Program-made: the position numbers and the translations under genes
The notes under the pieces: generated by a model
What the model saw: the letters and a program-made list of their open reading frames with translations, nothing else
Databases searched by the model: none
What the model was told of the DNA's origin: nothing
Part shown: piece after piece, positions 15,271 through 23,083 of the stretch
Layout of the letters: each line of letters starts with the position of its first letter
Position numbering within the stretch: the first letter of the stretch is position 1
Assembly: GCA_017503735.1 (NCBI GenBank)
Contig: JAFVSN010000008.1
Span: 1 to 41,573, forward strand
Direction: 5' to 3'
From: Lachnospiraceae bacterium
GTDB taxonomy: Bacteria > Bacillota > Clostridia > Lachnospirales > Lachnospiraceae
DNA length: 41,573 nt

Positions 15271-16704
15271 ATGAGTAGTACAACAAAATTGTCGGCAAGA
15301 GAACGTATTACTACGTTGCTTGACGACAGCAGCTTTGTTGAAATCGGTGCTCTTGTTACAAAAAGAAATACTGATTTCAATCTGGCGCAGACAGATGCTC
15401 CGTCGGACGGTGTGATTACCGGTTACGGTTTGATCGACGGCGATCTTGTTTATGTTTACAGCCAGGACGCAGCGGTGTTAAACGGCACCATGGGTGAAAT
15501 GCATGCGAAAAAGATTGTAGCTATGTACGACTTCGCTTTGAAGGTCGGAGCTCCGGTTATCGGTCTCATTGATTGTGCAGGTATGCGCTTACAGGAAGCT
15601 ACCGATGCATTGGCAGGCTTTGGTAATGTTTACTTAAAGCAGAGCATGGCATCCGGCGTGATTCCGCAGATTACCGCAGTATTCGGTACCTGTGGCGGCG
15701 GTTGTGCGGTTTCCGCAGCATTGAGTGACTTTACTTTTATGCCGACAGAGGGGGCAAAGCTTTTCGTGAATTCCCCGAATGCGGTAGAGGGTAATTTTGT
15801 AGGAAAGTGTGATACGTCTACAGCACAGTTCCAGGCAGAAGCAGGTGCGGTGGATGTTGTAAAGGATAATGAAGCAGAGGTTCTTGCTTCTATTCGTAAC
15901 TTGATTTCCTTCCTGCCTTGCAATAATGAGTCTGATTATGCATTTGAGTGTGCGGATGATTTAAACAGAGCTACGGAAGCCTTCGGCGAGCTTTCCTGTG
16001 ATCCGGCAGTTGCTCTTGCAGAAATTGCGGATGATCGTGAGTTCTTTGAACTCAAAGCAGACTATGCAAAGGAAATGGTAACCGGTTTTATTCGTTTGAA
16101 CGGTGCAACGGTAGGTGCTGTTGCAAACCGCAGTGCAGTGCTTGATGCAAACGGAAAGGCAACAGAGAAGTTTGATACCTTACTTACCGCCAAGGGCTGT
16201 GAGAAAGCGGAACGTTTTGTAAAGTTCTGTGATGCGTTCAACATTCCGGTTTTGACCCTTACCAATGTAACCGGCTATGCTTCTTCCATGTGTGAGGAAA
16301 AGTCGGTGGCTCTTGCGGCAGCGAGATTAACCAATGCATTTGCAAGTGCAACGGTTCCGAAGGTAAATCTGATTTGCAAAAATGCAATGGGCAGTGCATA
16401 TATCACCATGAATTCCAAACATATCGGCGCAGATTTGGTGTTTGCTCTTGATATTGCGAAGATTGGCATGATGGATGCAAAGCTTGCGGCTCAGATTATG
16501 TATGCGGGCGAGGATGTTGAAGTTCGTAATGAGAAGGCAGCAGAATATGATGAGTTACAGTGCAGTGCGGTGGCGGCAGCGAAGCGTGGCTATGTAGACA
16601 GCATTATCGAAGCAGATGCAGTCAGACAGCATTTGGTATATGCATATGAAATGCTGTACACAAAGAGAGAAGCGCGTCCGTCCAAGAAGCACGGAACTGT
16701 GTAG
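15271..16704 (+). CDS. Biotin-dependent acyl-CoA carboxyltransferase subunit (MmdA/PccB/12S type)
   Basis: Proteins of this family move a carboxyl group between biotin and an acyl-CoA such as propionyl-, acetyl- or glutaconyl-CoA. The crotonase-fold N-half starts at LSARERITTLLDDSSFVEIG and has the oxyanion-forming GTCGGGCAVSAALSDF. The C-half has the LTNVTGYASS and NAMGSAYITMNSKHIGADLVFA segments with the second oxyanion loop. At 477 aa it is some 30-40 residues shorter than typical PccB/MmdA (about 510). ATGGAGG precedes the ATG. It is the first gene of a five-gene operon that also holds OadG, a biotin carrier, the sodium-pump beta subunit and an OadA-type carboxyltransferase. Methylmalonyl-CoA decarboxylase alpha subunit is a likely role but the CoA substrate cannot be fixed from sequence. 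Confidence 0.85.
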   Translation: MSSTTKLSARERITTLLDDSSFVEIGALVTKRNTDFNLAQTDAPSDGVITGYGLIDGDLVYVYSQDAAVLNGTMGEMHAKKIVAMYDFALKVGAPVIGLIDCAGMRLQEATDALAGFGNVYLKQSMASGVIPQITAVFGTCGGGCAVSAALSDFTFMPTEGAKLFVNSPNAVEGNFVGKCDTSTAQFQAEAGAVDVVKDNEAEVLASIRNLISFLPCNNESDYAFECADDLNRATEAFGELSCDPAVALAEIADDREFFELKADYAKEMVTGFIRLNGATVGAVANRSAVLDANGKATEKFDTLLTAKGCEKAERFVKFCDAFNIPVLTLTNVTGYASSMCEEKSVALAAARLTNAFASATVPKVNLICKNAMGSAYITMNSKHIGADLVFALDIAKIGMMDAKLAAQIMYAGEDVEVRNEKAAEYDELQCSAVAAAKRGYVDSIIEADAVRQHLVYAYEMLYTKREARPSKKHGTV

Positions 16705-16716
16705 TGAGGTGACGCT

Positions 16717-17151
16717 ATGAATTTAAAAACGGTTTTTTTAGCAAGCAAATGGGATGCACATTGGGCAAAGGTTGCAGAAGCTATGCCGGAGGCAGTTTCC
16801 AATACCGTAATCGGTGTTTTGGTGGTATTCTGTGCATTACTCTTTTTCTCCTTTGTGATTTCCTTGTTAAAGTATGTTAATGCAGCGGAGAACAAGAAAG
16901 CTGCAAAGAAGGAAGCAAAGGCGGAAGCAAAGGCACTTCCGATGACTGCAATCGAAAACACGGTTGCCCAGATTGAAGAAGAGGAACTTTGTAATGATGC
17001 AGAGTTGGTTGCCGTGATTACGGCTGCAATTTATGAGTATGAAGCAGCAGCTGCTGCACAGGCTCAGGCACAGGGACTTCCGGTTCCTGCGAGAACGAAT
17101 CAGAACGGTTTGGTAGTACGTTCCATTCGTCGTGCAAGATGTAACTGGTAA
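16717..17151 (+). CDS. oadG: OadG-family small membrane subunit of the sodium-pump decarboxylase
   Basis: The gamma/delta subunit of sodium-translocating decarboxylases anchors the carboxyltransferase and biotin carrier to the membrane beta subunit. The 144-aa protein has one membrane helix at about residues 28-52 (NTVIGVLVVFCALLFFSFVI), then a charged Lys/Ala-rich stretch, an Ile-Glu-rich segment, and the C-terminal conserved region ELVAVITAAIYEYEAAAA and VVRSIRRARCNW that marks the family in Clostridia. GTGAGGTGACGCT lies before the ATG. It begins 12 bp after the carboxyltransferase gene. Assignment rests on topology, the C-terminal motif and gene order. Confidence 0.8.
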   Translation: MNLKTVFLASKWDAHWAKVAEAMPEAVSNTVIGVLVVFCALLFFSFVISLLKYVNAAENKKAAKKEAKAEAKALPMTAIENTVAQIEEEELCNDAELVAVITAAIYEYEAAAAAQAQAQGLPVPARTNQNGLVVRSIRRARCNW

Positions 17152-17201
17152 TAGAAAATAAAAACAAAACAAAAATTATTAATTTATGGAGGCAAATTAT
17201 T

Positions 17202-17588
17202 ATGAAGAATTATACGATTACGGTAAATGGCAATGTTTATAATGTATCTGTAGAAGAAGGCGTTGGCGCAGCAGCTCCGGTTGCAGCACCGGCAGCAGTA
17301 GCACCGGCAGCAGCACCGGCACCGGCACCGGCAGCGACCGCACCGAAGGCAGCAGCTCCGGCCGGCGCAGCAGGCGCAGTAAAGGTTAATGCTCCGATGC
17401 CGGGTAAGATTCTTGCTGTTAAGACCAGTGTTGGTGCAGCAGTAAAGAAGGGTGAGGTTGTTCTTATTCTTGAGGCAATGAAGATGGAAAATGAAATCGT
17501 TGCTCCGCAGGACGGTACTGTTGCAAGCATCGCAGTTTCTGTTGGTGCAAGCGTTGAGTCCGGCGAGGTTATGCTTACGTTAAACTAA
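17202..17588 (+). CDS. Biotin carboxyl carrier protein of the decarboxylase/transcarboxylase
   Basis: This protein carries CO2 as carboxybiotin between the carboxyltransferases and the membrane pump. The biotinyl domain is at about residues 60-128, and the biotinylated residue is Lys94 in the motif EAMKMEN. The N-terminal 20 residues (KNYTITVNGNVYNVSVEE) are the strand segment common to OadA/MmdC carriers, and a flexible Ala-Pro linker (residues 22-58) joins the two. It is 128 aa, comparable to the 1.3S subunit of Propionibacterium transcarboxylase and MmdC. ATGGAGG precedes the ATG. As the only biotin protein in the operon it must serve both carboxyltransferases if both are active. Confidence 0.92.
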   Translation: MKNYTITVNGNVYNVSVEEGVGAAAPVAAPAAVAPAAAPAPAPAATAPKAAAPAGAAGAVKVNAPMPGKILAVKTSVGAAVKKGEVVLILEAMKMENEIVAPQDGTVASIAVSVGASVESGEVMLTLN

Positions 17589-17605
17589 TCAGGAGGTAGG
17601 TTTCC

Positions 17606-18877
17606 ATGGGTAACATTGGTGATACGCTGATGGGATTGGTTGAGAGCACCGGTTTCTTCAATTTATATTGGGGAAATTATGTTATGATTGCTGTAGCTCT
17701 TTTCTTTCTCTATCTGGCGATAGCAAAGGGGTACGAACCGCTTCTCTTGGTTCCGATTTCCTTCGGTATGTTATTGGTAAATCTTTGCCCGGGTATTATG
17801 GCAGAGCCGGTAACATCCTATTACAATGCAGCCGGTGATCTTGTTTGTACATTAACCGGTAATGAGTATTTAAATGCAGCCGGTCAGGTGATGACCCAGC
17901 CGATTGCCGAGATTATGGCAACGGTAGACCCGTCTAAGACGGTAGAGACTGCCGGTGGTTTGCTTCACTATTTCTTTATGTTAGACGAGCTTGCAATTCT
18001 TCCGTGTCTGATTTTCATGGGCGTAGGTGCCATGACTGACTTCGGACCGTTGATTGCAAACCCGAAGAGCTTCCTTCTGGGCGCTGCGGCACAGCTTGGT
18101 ATCTTCGGTGCTTATTTCTTCGCAATTTTATTAGGATTTAACGGAAAGGCAGCAGCAGCCATCTCCATTATCGGTGGTGCGGACGGTCCGACTTCCATTT
18201 TCCTTGCAGGTAAGCTGGGACAGACGGAGCTGATGGGACCGATTGCGGTTGCGGCTTATTCCTATATGTCCTTAGTTCCGATTATTCAGCCGCCGATTAT
18301 GCGATTGCTTACTACGGAGAAGGAACGTAAGATTAAGATGGAACAGCTTCGTCCGGTTTCCAAGCTGGAGAAGATTTTGTTCCCGATTATTGTAACGATT
18401 GTAGTAGTACTTATCTTGCCGGATACCGCTTCTTTGGTTGGTAGCTTAATGCTCGGTAACCTGTTCCGTGAGTCCGGTGTGGTAAAGCAGCTTACGGAGA
18501 CCGCATCCAATGCGCTTATGTACATCGTAGTTATTTTGCTTGGTACCTCCGTAGGTGCAACCACCAGTGCACAGGCATTTATTCAGTGGGATACCCTTAA
18601 GATTGTTGCGCTTGGTCTTGTGGCATTCTGTATCGGCACCGCAGGAGGTGTGTTGTTCGGTAAGCTTATGTGCTGGGCCACCAAGGGTAAGGTGAATCCG
18701 CTTATCGGTTCTGCCGGTGTATCCGCAGTGCCTATGGCTGCCCGTGTATCCCAGAAGGTGGGTGCGGAGGCTGATCCGTCGAACTTCCTTCTCATGCATG
18801 CAATGGGACCGAATGTGGCAGGTGTTATCGGTACCGCAGTAGCTGCCGGTGTATTTATGGCAATTTTCGGTGTATAA
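17606..18877 (+). CDS. oadB: Sodium ion-translocating decarboxylase beta subunit
   Basis: The beta subunit is the membrane pump that decarboxylates carboxybiotin and moves sodium out of the cell. Nine or more hydrophobic segments are visible. The conserved core GFNGKAAAAISIIGGADGPTSIF includes the Asp needed for sodium transport in the Klebsiella enzyme, and the C-terminal SAVPMAARVSQKVG and NVAGVIGTAVAAGV motifs are present. At 423 aa it is near the upper end of the family. The extra length lies in an external loop around residues 70-125 (with YYNAAGDLVCTLTGNEYL). The same family serves oxaloacetate, methylmalonyl-CoA, glutaconyl-CoA and malonate decarboxylases, so substrate is set by the partner subunits. 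AGGAGGT lies before the ATG. Confidence 0.93.
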   Translation: MGNIGDTLMGLVESTGFFNLYWGNYVMIAVALFFLYLAIAKGYEPLLLVPISFGMLLVNLCPGIMAEPVTSYYNAAGDLVCTLTGNEYLNAAGQVMTQPIAEIMATVDPSKTVETAGGLLHYFFMLDELAILPCLIFMGVGAMTDFGPLIANPKSFLLGAAAQLGIFGAYFFAILLGFNGKAAAAISIIGGADGPTSIFLAGKLGQTELMGPIAVAAYSYMSLVPIIQPPIMRLLTTEKERKIKMEQLRPVSKLEKILFPIIVTIVVVLILPDTASLVGSLMLGNLFRESGVVKQLTETASNALMYIVVILLGTSVGATTSAQAFIQWDTLKIVALGLVAFCIGTAGGVLFGKLMCWATKGKVNPLIGSAGVSAVPMAARVSQKVGAEADPSNFLLMHAMGPNVAGVIGTAVAAGVFMAIFGV

Positions 18878-18904
18878 TACTTGAAATAATATAGGAGGTT
18901 CACA

Positions 18905-20299
18905 ATGGCAGTAAAGATTACAGAAACCATTTTACGTGATGCACATCAGTCTCTGATTGCAACCCGTATGACAACGGAACAGATGCTTCCGATTATTGAA
19001 AAAATGGATCAGGTCGGCTACCACTCCGTAGAGTGCTGGGGCGGTGCTACCTTCGATGCTTCCCTGCGTTTCTTAAAGGAAGATCCGTGGGAGCGTTTAA
19101 GAAAGCTTCGTGCAGGCTTCAAGAATACCAAGTTGCAGATGTTATTCCGCGGACAGAACATCCTCGGCTACAACCATTATTCCGATGATGTAGTAGAGTA
19201 CTTTGTTCAGAAGTCCATCGCAAACGGTATTGATATCATTCGTATTTTTGACTGCTTCAACGATTTGCGTAACTTAGAAACCGCTGTTAAGGCAGCAAAC
19301 AAGGAGAAGGGACATGCACAGATTGCGCTTGCATATACCCTTGGTGATGCTTATACCTTAGATTACTGGAAGGATACCGCACGTCGTATCGAAGAGATGG
19401 GTGCAGATTCCCTTTGTATTAAGGATATGGCAGGTCTGTTGGTTCCGTACGAGGCAGATAAGCTTGTTAAGGCTCTTAAGGAAGGCACCAAGCTTCCGAT
19501 TCAGCTTCATACCCACTACACCTCCGGTGTGGCTGCAATGACCTATATGAAGGCAGTAGAAGCAGGCTGTGATATCATCGATACCGCAATGTCTCCGTTC
19601 TCCATGGGTACCAGCCAGCCGGCAACGGAAGTTATGGTTGAGACCTTTAAGGGAACCCAGTACGATACCGGTTTAGACCAGAATCTGCTTGCTGAAATCG
19701 CAAATTACTTCCGTCCGATACAGGAGGAAGCATTAAAGAGCGGTCTTTTGAACCCGAAGGTAATGGGTGTAGACATCAAGACCCTTCTTTATCAGGTTCC
19801 GGGCGGTATGCTTTCCAACCTGGTTTCCCAGCTGAAGGAAGCAAAGGCAGAGGATAAGTTCTACGATGTATTAAAGGAAATTCCGGAAGTTCGTAAGGAC
19901 TTCGGTGAACCGCCGCTTGTTACCCCGTCTTCCCAGATCGTTGGTACCCAGGCAGTGCTGAACGTTCTTCAGGGCGAGCGTTACAAGATGGTAACCAAGG
20001 AGTCCAAGAAGGTGCTTGCCGGTGAGTTCGGTCAGACCATTAAGCCGTTCAATCCGGAAGTGCAGAAGAAGGCTATCGGTGATGTAGAGCCGATTACCTG
20101 CCGTCCGGCAGACAAGATTGCTCCGCAGCTTGCTAAGTTTGAGGAGGAAATCAAGGAATGGAAGCAGCAGGATGAGGATGTTCTTTCCTATGCACTGTTC
20201 CCGCAGGTTGCTATGGAGTTCTTCAAGCACCGTCAGGCACAGCAGACGAAAGTTGATGTGAATGCGGCTGATACCAAGAACCAGGCATACCCGGTCTAA
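18905..20299 (+). CDS. oadA: Oxaloacetate decarboxylase alpha / transcarboxylase 5S-type carboxyltransferase (no biotin domain)
   Basis: This enzyme moves a carboxyl group between oxaloacetate/pyruvate and biotin. The TIM barrel starts with ETILRDAHQSL (metal-binding Asp12), then FDCFNDLRNL, the carboxylated lysine in CIKDMAGLL, and the metal-binding histidines of LHTHYTSG. The C-terminal PYC_OADA domain follows (FRPIQEE to YALFPQVA). At 464 aa it ends before the biotinyl domain that Klebsiella OadA carries, so it must use the separate carrier at 17202-17588, like the 5S subunit of transcarboxylase. ATAGGAGG lies before the ATG. It is the last gene of the operon, followed by a strong terminator at 20310-20340. 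A role as pyruvate carboxylase subunit B is an alternative, but no biotin carboxylase gene is nearby. Confidence 0.92.
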   Translation: MAVKITETILRDAHQSLIATRMTTEQMLPIIEKMDQVGYHSVECWGGATFDASLRFLKEDPWERLRKLRAGFKNTKLQMLFRGQNILGYNHYSDDVVEYFVQKSIANGIDIIRIFDCFNDLRNLETAVKAANKEKGHAQIALAYTLGDAYTLDYWKDTARRIEEMGADSLCIKDMAGLLVPYEADKLVKALKEGTKLPIQLHTHYTSGVAAMTYMKAVEAGCDIIDTAMSPFSMGTSQPATEVMVETFKGTQYDTGLDQNLLAEIANYFRPIQEEALKSGLLNPKVMGVDIKTLLYQVPGGMLSNLVSQLKEAKAEDKFYDVLKEIPEVRKDFGEPPLVTPSSQIVGTQAVLNVLQGERYKMVTKESKKVLAGEFGQTIKPFNPEVQKKAIGDVEPITCRPADKIAPQLAKFEEEIKEWKQQDEDVLSYALFPQVAMEFFKHRQAQQTKVDVNAADTKNQAYPV

Positions 20300-20309
20300 G
20301 TAAATCCAG

Positions 20310-20340
20310 AGGCTGTCGCTTTGCGACAGCCTTGTTTATT
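20310..20340 (+). terminator. Intrinsic terminator of the decarboxylase operon
   Basis: A perfect 10-bp stem AGGCTGTCGC (20310-20319) and GCGACAGCCT (20323-20332) with a TTT loop is followed by TGTTTATT. It lies 10 bp after the oadA stop. Confidence 0.88.
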
Positions 20341-20346
20341 GGAACT

Positions 20347-20497
20347 GCTTTGTGGCTCAAAAGGTGTATAAAAGGTACGGAATAAGGGCATAAAAGAAAT
20401 TCTCATTATCTATGGGCTTCGGATGTAAGTCTTTCTAATTATTTCTTTTGTGCCCTTATTCCTTACCTATCTATAAGGTCTTTTTGAGCCACAAAGC
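20347..20497. repeat. Long imperfect inverted repeat (MITE-like or structured RNA)
   Basis: The left arm (20347-20400) and right arm (20441-20497) are near-complementary over about 55 bp, with a few mismatches and a 3-base gap, around a 40-bp loop. The outer ends GCTTTGTGGCTCAAAA and TTTTTGAGCCACAAAGC match almost perfectly, as does an inner block around GGAATAAGGGCA. There is no coding region and no transposase. No clear target-site duplication is visible at the edges. It may be a miniature non-autonomous element or a stable RNA hairpin. Confidence 0.75.
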
Positions 20498-20515
20498 CTG
20501 TGTTTCAACAAGGGC

Positions 20516-20574
20516 AACTGTCGCATGGAGCGACCCGCCGCAGGCGGAGGATCGCGCAAGCGAGATTCTTTGTT
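20516..20574 (+). repeat. Structured dispersed repeat, copy B (sister copy at 10935-10993)
   Basis: It shares 48 of 59 ungapped positions with copy A. It holds GTCGC/GCGAC arms, then CCGCC-GCA-GGCGG, then a third imperfect stem around GCAAGCGAGAT, and ends with the identical GATTCTTTGTT. It begins 18 bp after the long inverted repeat and lies upstream of the histidine kinase promoter. Confidence 0.65.
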
Positions 20575-20588
20575 CCTTAATAATTTGC

Positions 20589-20617
20589 TTGTCAAATATA
20601 TGGAAGAATGGTAAAAT
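20589..20617 (+). promoter_or_regulatory. Probable promoter of the hybrid histidine kinase gene
   Basis: TTGTCA (20589-20594) and TAAAAT (20612-20617) are 17 bp apart, about 65 bp before the chosen start codon. Transcription from here would exclude the upstream repeat island. Confidence 0.5.
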
Positions 20618-20681
20618 ATTTACCGGAAATAATGTTTGTTTTGGCGGTATTGTTAGTTTGTGCATGGAGATGGAGTTACTT

Positions 20682-23054
20682 ATGAAGGAACAAAAGAATT
20701 CAACAGAACAATCGAATCGAATGATAAAGTGGATTCATTATATTTTAGGCTTTTTTTTACTTTTTACTCTTCTGTTTTTTGTGATCGGTGAGTTTGTTAT
20801 GCCGGCGGATATTCCGTCAGAACAAGGGGCATGCAATGAAATGGAGGCGGATTGGGAACGGGTGTATCCGGACGGTTCCAGAGAGTCTGTAGTTCTTCCG
20901 GGTTTATGGAAAGAGGAACGGGGAGAAACCGTTCGTGTCGAGACGACCCTTCCGGAGGAACAGGAGACCACATGGGGATGTATTCGTGGTTCTCAACAGG
21001 ATGTGCGAGTGTTTGTGGACGGAGAATTAAGAGAAGAGTATTCCACAAAAGACACAAGAATATTCGGTAAAAACAGCGCCAGTGTCTATGTGTTTTTTAA
21101 GATAAATCAAGAGGATGCGGGAAAGGTTTTAGCCATAGAGACAGTAAGTCACTCAAGTTATTCCGGACGTGTAAATCAGATATTAGTTGGAGAAAAACAA
21201 GATATCGTTAATCAATTTATAAGAGAGAGCGGTTTGATTCTGGTTGTTGCGTTTACCACTGCTGTTATCAGTATCATTTCGGTTGTGGTCAGCCTTATAC
21301 TCAGAATGATTCATAAAAAGGAAATTGATATTATTTATTTGGGCCTGGGAACGTTTCTTACGTCCTTAATTATGATTACGGAGTCGTTGATTCGTCAGTT
21401 TTATTTGCCGAATATTACCGTTGCAACAGAGATAGGTTTTTTTGCAACAAAGCTTGCTCCTTATCCGTTTTTGATTTATGTCAATTTGATACAGGGAAAA
21501 CGCTATCAGAAACTGCACATGCCGGTTCTGATTTGTATTATTGTAAATTTTGTAGTTTCTACCGGACTGCATGTGTTTGGAATTATGGATTTCCTTGACA
21601 CCATGAATGTGGATTATGTCGTGATTGTGGTGGCATTGATTGTGGGTGGCGGAACGCTTCTTGCCGATTTAATAAAGCACAAAATGAGAGAATACCGTGA
21701 GGTGGCGTTTGGGTTTATTGCGATTATCATAGCAAGTCTTTGGGAAGTTTATATGGTGTATCTCCCGGGACAGGAAGGCGGATTTGTATTTTGTATTGCC
21801 CTTTGTTTTCTTTTGTTAACGGCATCCGTGAAAACCGGACGGAATATGCAGGAGATCGAAAAGGAAAGACAAAGAGCGATTGTTACAGGAGAAGCAAAAG
21901 CGCAGTTTCTTGCGCATATGTCCCATGAAATCCGAACACCGATTAACACGATTATCGGTATGAATGAAATGATTTTACGGGAAAACCGGGATGAAGCCAT
22001 AAAAGAATATGCTTGTAACATCGAAAGTACCAGTAAGCATCTGTTGGGTTTGATTAATGATGTGTTGGATTTTTCTAAAATCGATGCAGGGAAATTGGAA
22101 ATCACCCCGGTTCAGTTTTCGTTAAGCGGAATGTTTGATTTGGTAGTGCAGGAACTGAAATTCAAAGCGGAGAACAAAGGATTACATGCAGAGGTAAGAA
22201 TCGATTCGTCACTTCCGAAAACAGTGTTTGGGGACGAGCTTCGTATTCGGCAGATTCTATCGAATTTAATATCCAATGCAATTAAGTATACAAAAGAGGG
22301 AACCGTTACCTATACGGTAGAAGGAAAGAAGTCTGAGAACGGATTTACTTTGTGTTTTTCTGTGGCGGATACAGGAATCGGGATTCGAAATGAGGACATC
22401 GGCAGTTTGTTTGAAAGCTTCCAAAGAATAGAAGAAGGAAGAAATCGTCACATTGAAGGAACAGGGCTTGGGCTTGCCATAACAAAGCAATTAATTGATT
22501 TGATGGATGGAAGTATTTCTGTAGAGAGTGAATACGGAAAAGGGTCCTGTTTTACGGTAAGGCTTCCGCTTCAAATCGTGGAGCAATCATTACCGGATGA
22601 GAAGACTGCCGCTGTTTCGAAAGAATCAAAGGAAACGGAAGCAACTGCCAAAATGGCAGAACCTCTTTTTCTGCCGGGAGCGACCGTACTTGCGGTAGAT
22701 GATAATGAAATGAATTTAAAAGTGGTACAATTACTGCTAAAAAGAACAGGAATACAAGTAGATGTTGCATCCGGCGGAACAGAATGTTTGGAACGATGCA
22801 GACAGAAAAAATATGACTTAATTTTGATGGATCACATGATGCCGGAACCGGATGGCATTGAAACCTTACATTTGCTTCGGGGGGAGACAGAGAACCTAAA
22901 TTGTAACACGAAGGTGATTATGTTAACAGCCAATGCCATTGCCGGAAGTGAAGAACAATACAGAAAAGAAGGGTTTGCCGATTATTTGTCAAAACCTTTG
23001 GTTGCTGCGGATTTAGAGGAGATGCTGAAGCGACATCTTTTACCTGCAAGATAA
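20682..23054 (+). CDS. Membrane-bound hybrid histidine kinase with C-terminal receiver domain
   Basis: The protein senses an external signal and passes phosphate from its own histidine to its own receiver. One membrane helix (residues 15-39) is followed by an external domain of about 140 residues rich in beta strands, then about seven membrane helices (residues 182-386). This is the layout of 7TMR-DISM sensors. HisKA has the phospho-acceptor His415 in HMSHEIRTP. HATPase_c has NLISNAIKYT, DTGIGI and GTGLGL. The receiver has DDNE and the phospho-acceptor Asp717 in LILMDHMMP, with the KP lysine. No DNA-binding output domain is present, so a phosphotransfer partner must exist elsewhere. The ATG at 20682 gives 790 aa and has TGGAG upstream; the frame is open from 20448 but that part would read through the inverted repeat. 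ktrB starts 29 bp downstream. Confidence 0.9.
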   Translation: MKEQKNSTEQSNRMIKWIHYILGFFLLFTLLFFVIGEFVMPADIPSEQGACNEMEADWERVYPDGSRESVVLPGLWKEERGETVRVETTLPEEQETTWGCIRGSQQDVRVFVDGELREEYSTKDTRIFGKNSASVYVFFKINQEDAGKVLAIETVSHSSYSGRVNQILVGEKQDIVNQFIRESGLILVVAFTTAVISIISVVVSLILRMIHKKEIDIIYLGLGTFLTSLIMITESLIRQFYLPNITVATEIGFFATKLAPYPFLIYVNLIQGKRYQKLHMPVLICIIVNFVVSTGLHVFGIMDFLDTMNVDYVVIVVALIVGGGTLLADLIKHKMREYREVAFGFIAIIIASLWEVYMVYLPGQEGGFVFCIALCFLLLTASVKTGRNMQEIEKERQRAIVTGEAKAQFLAHMSHEIRTPINTIIGMNEMILRENRDEAIKEYACNIESTSKHLLGLINDVLDFSKIDAGKLEITPVQFSLSGMFDLVVQELKFKAENKGLHAEVRIDSSLPKTVFGDELRIRQILSNLISNAIKYTKEGTVTYTVEGKKSENGFTLCFSVADTGIGIRNEDIGSLFESFQRIEEGRNRHIEGTGLGLAITKQLIDLMDGSISVESEYGKGSCFTVRLPLQIVEQSLPDEKTAAVSKESKETEATAKMAEPLFLPGATVLAVDDNEMNLKVVQLLLKRTGIQVDVASGGTECLERCRQKKYDLILMDHMMPEPDGIETLHLLRGETENLNCNTKVIMLTANAIAGSEEQYRKEGFADYLSKPLVAADLEEMLKRHLLPAR

Positions 23055-23083
23055 TTTCTTCGAGAAAAAGAGGATGAAAGAGT

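Noticed and set aside
15630-15923. Long open frames on the opposite strand of many genes, e.g. within the carboxyltransferase, smc, polC and pyrH
   Set aside because: They lie wholly inside well-supported genes, lack ribosome binding sites and show no family motif; they are by-products of codon use.
17262-17380. GC-rich repetitive GCAGCACCGG stretch as a DNA repeat element
   Set aside because: It is the coding sequence of the Ala-Pro linker of the biotin carrier, a normal feature of these proteins.
18905-20299. Pyruvate carboxylase subunit B
   Set aside because: The sequence family overlaps, but no biotin carboxylase subunit is nearby and the neighbours are sodium-pump subunits, so the OadA/5S role is preferred.
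20448-20681. N-terminal extension of the histidine kinase from an upstream ATG
   Set aside because: It would read through the inverted repeat and the structured repeat, has no ribosome binding site and would put 78 odd residues before the first membrane helix.
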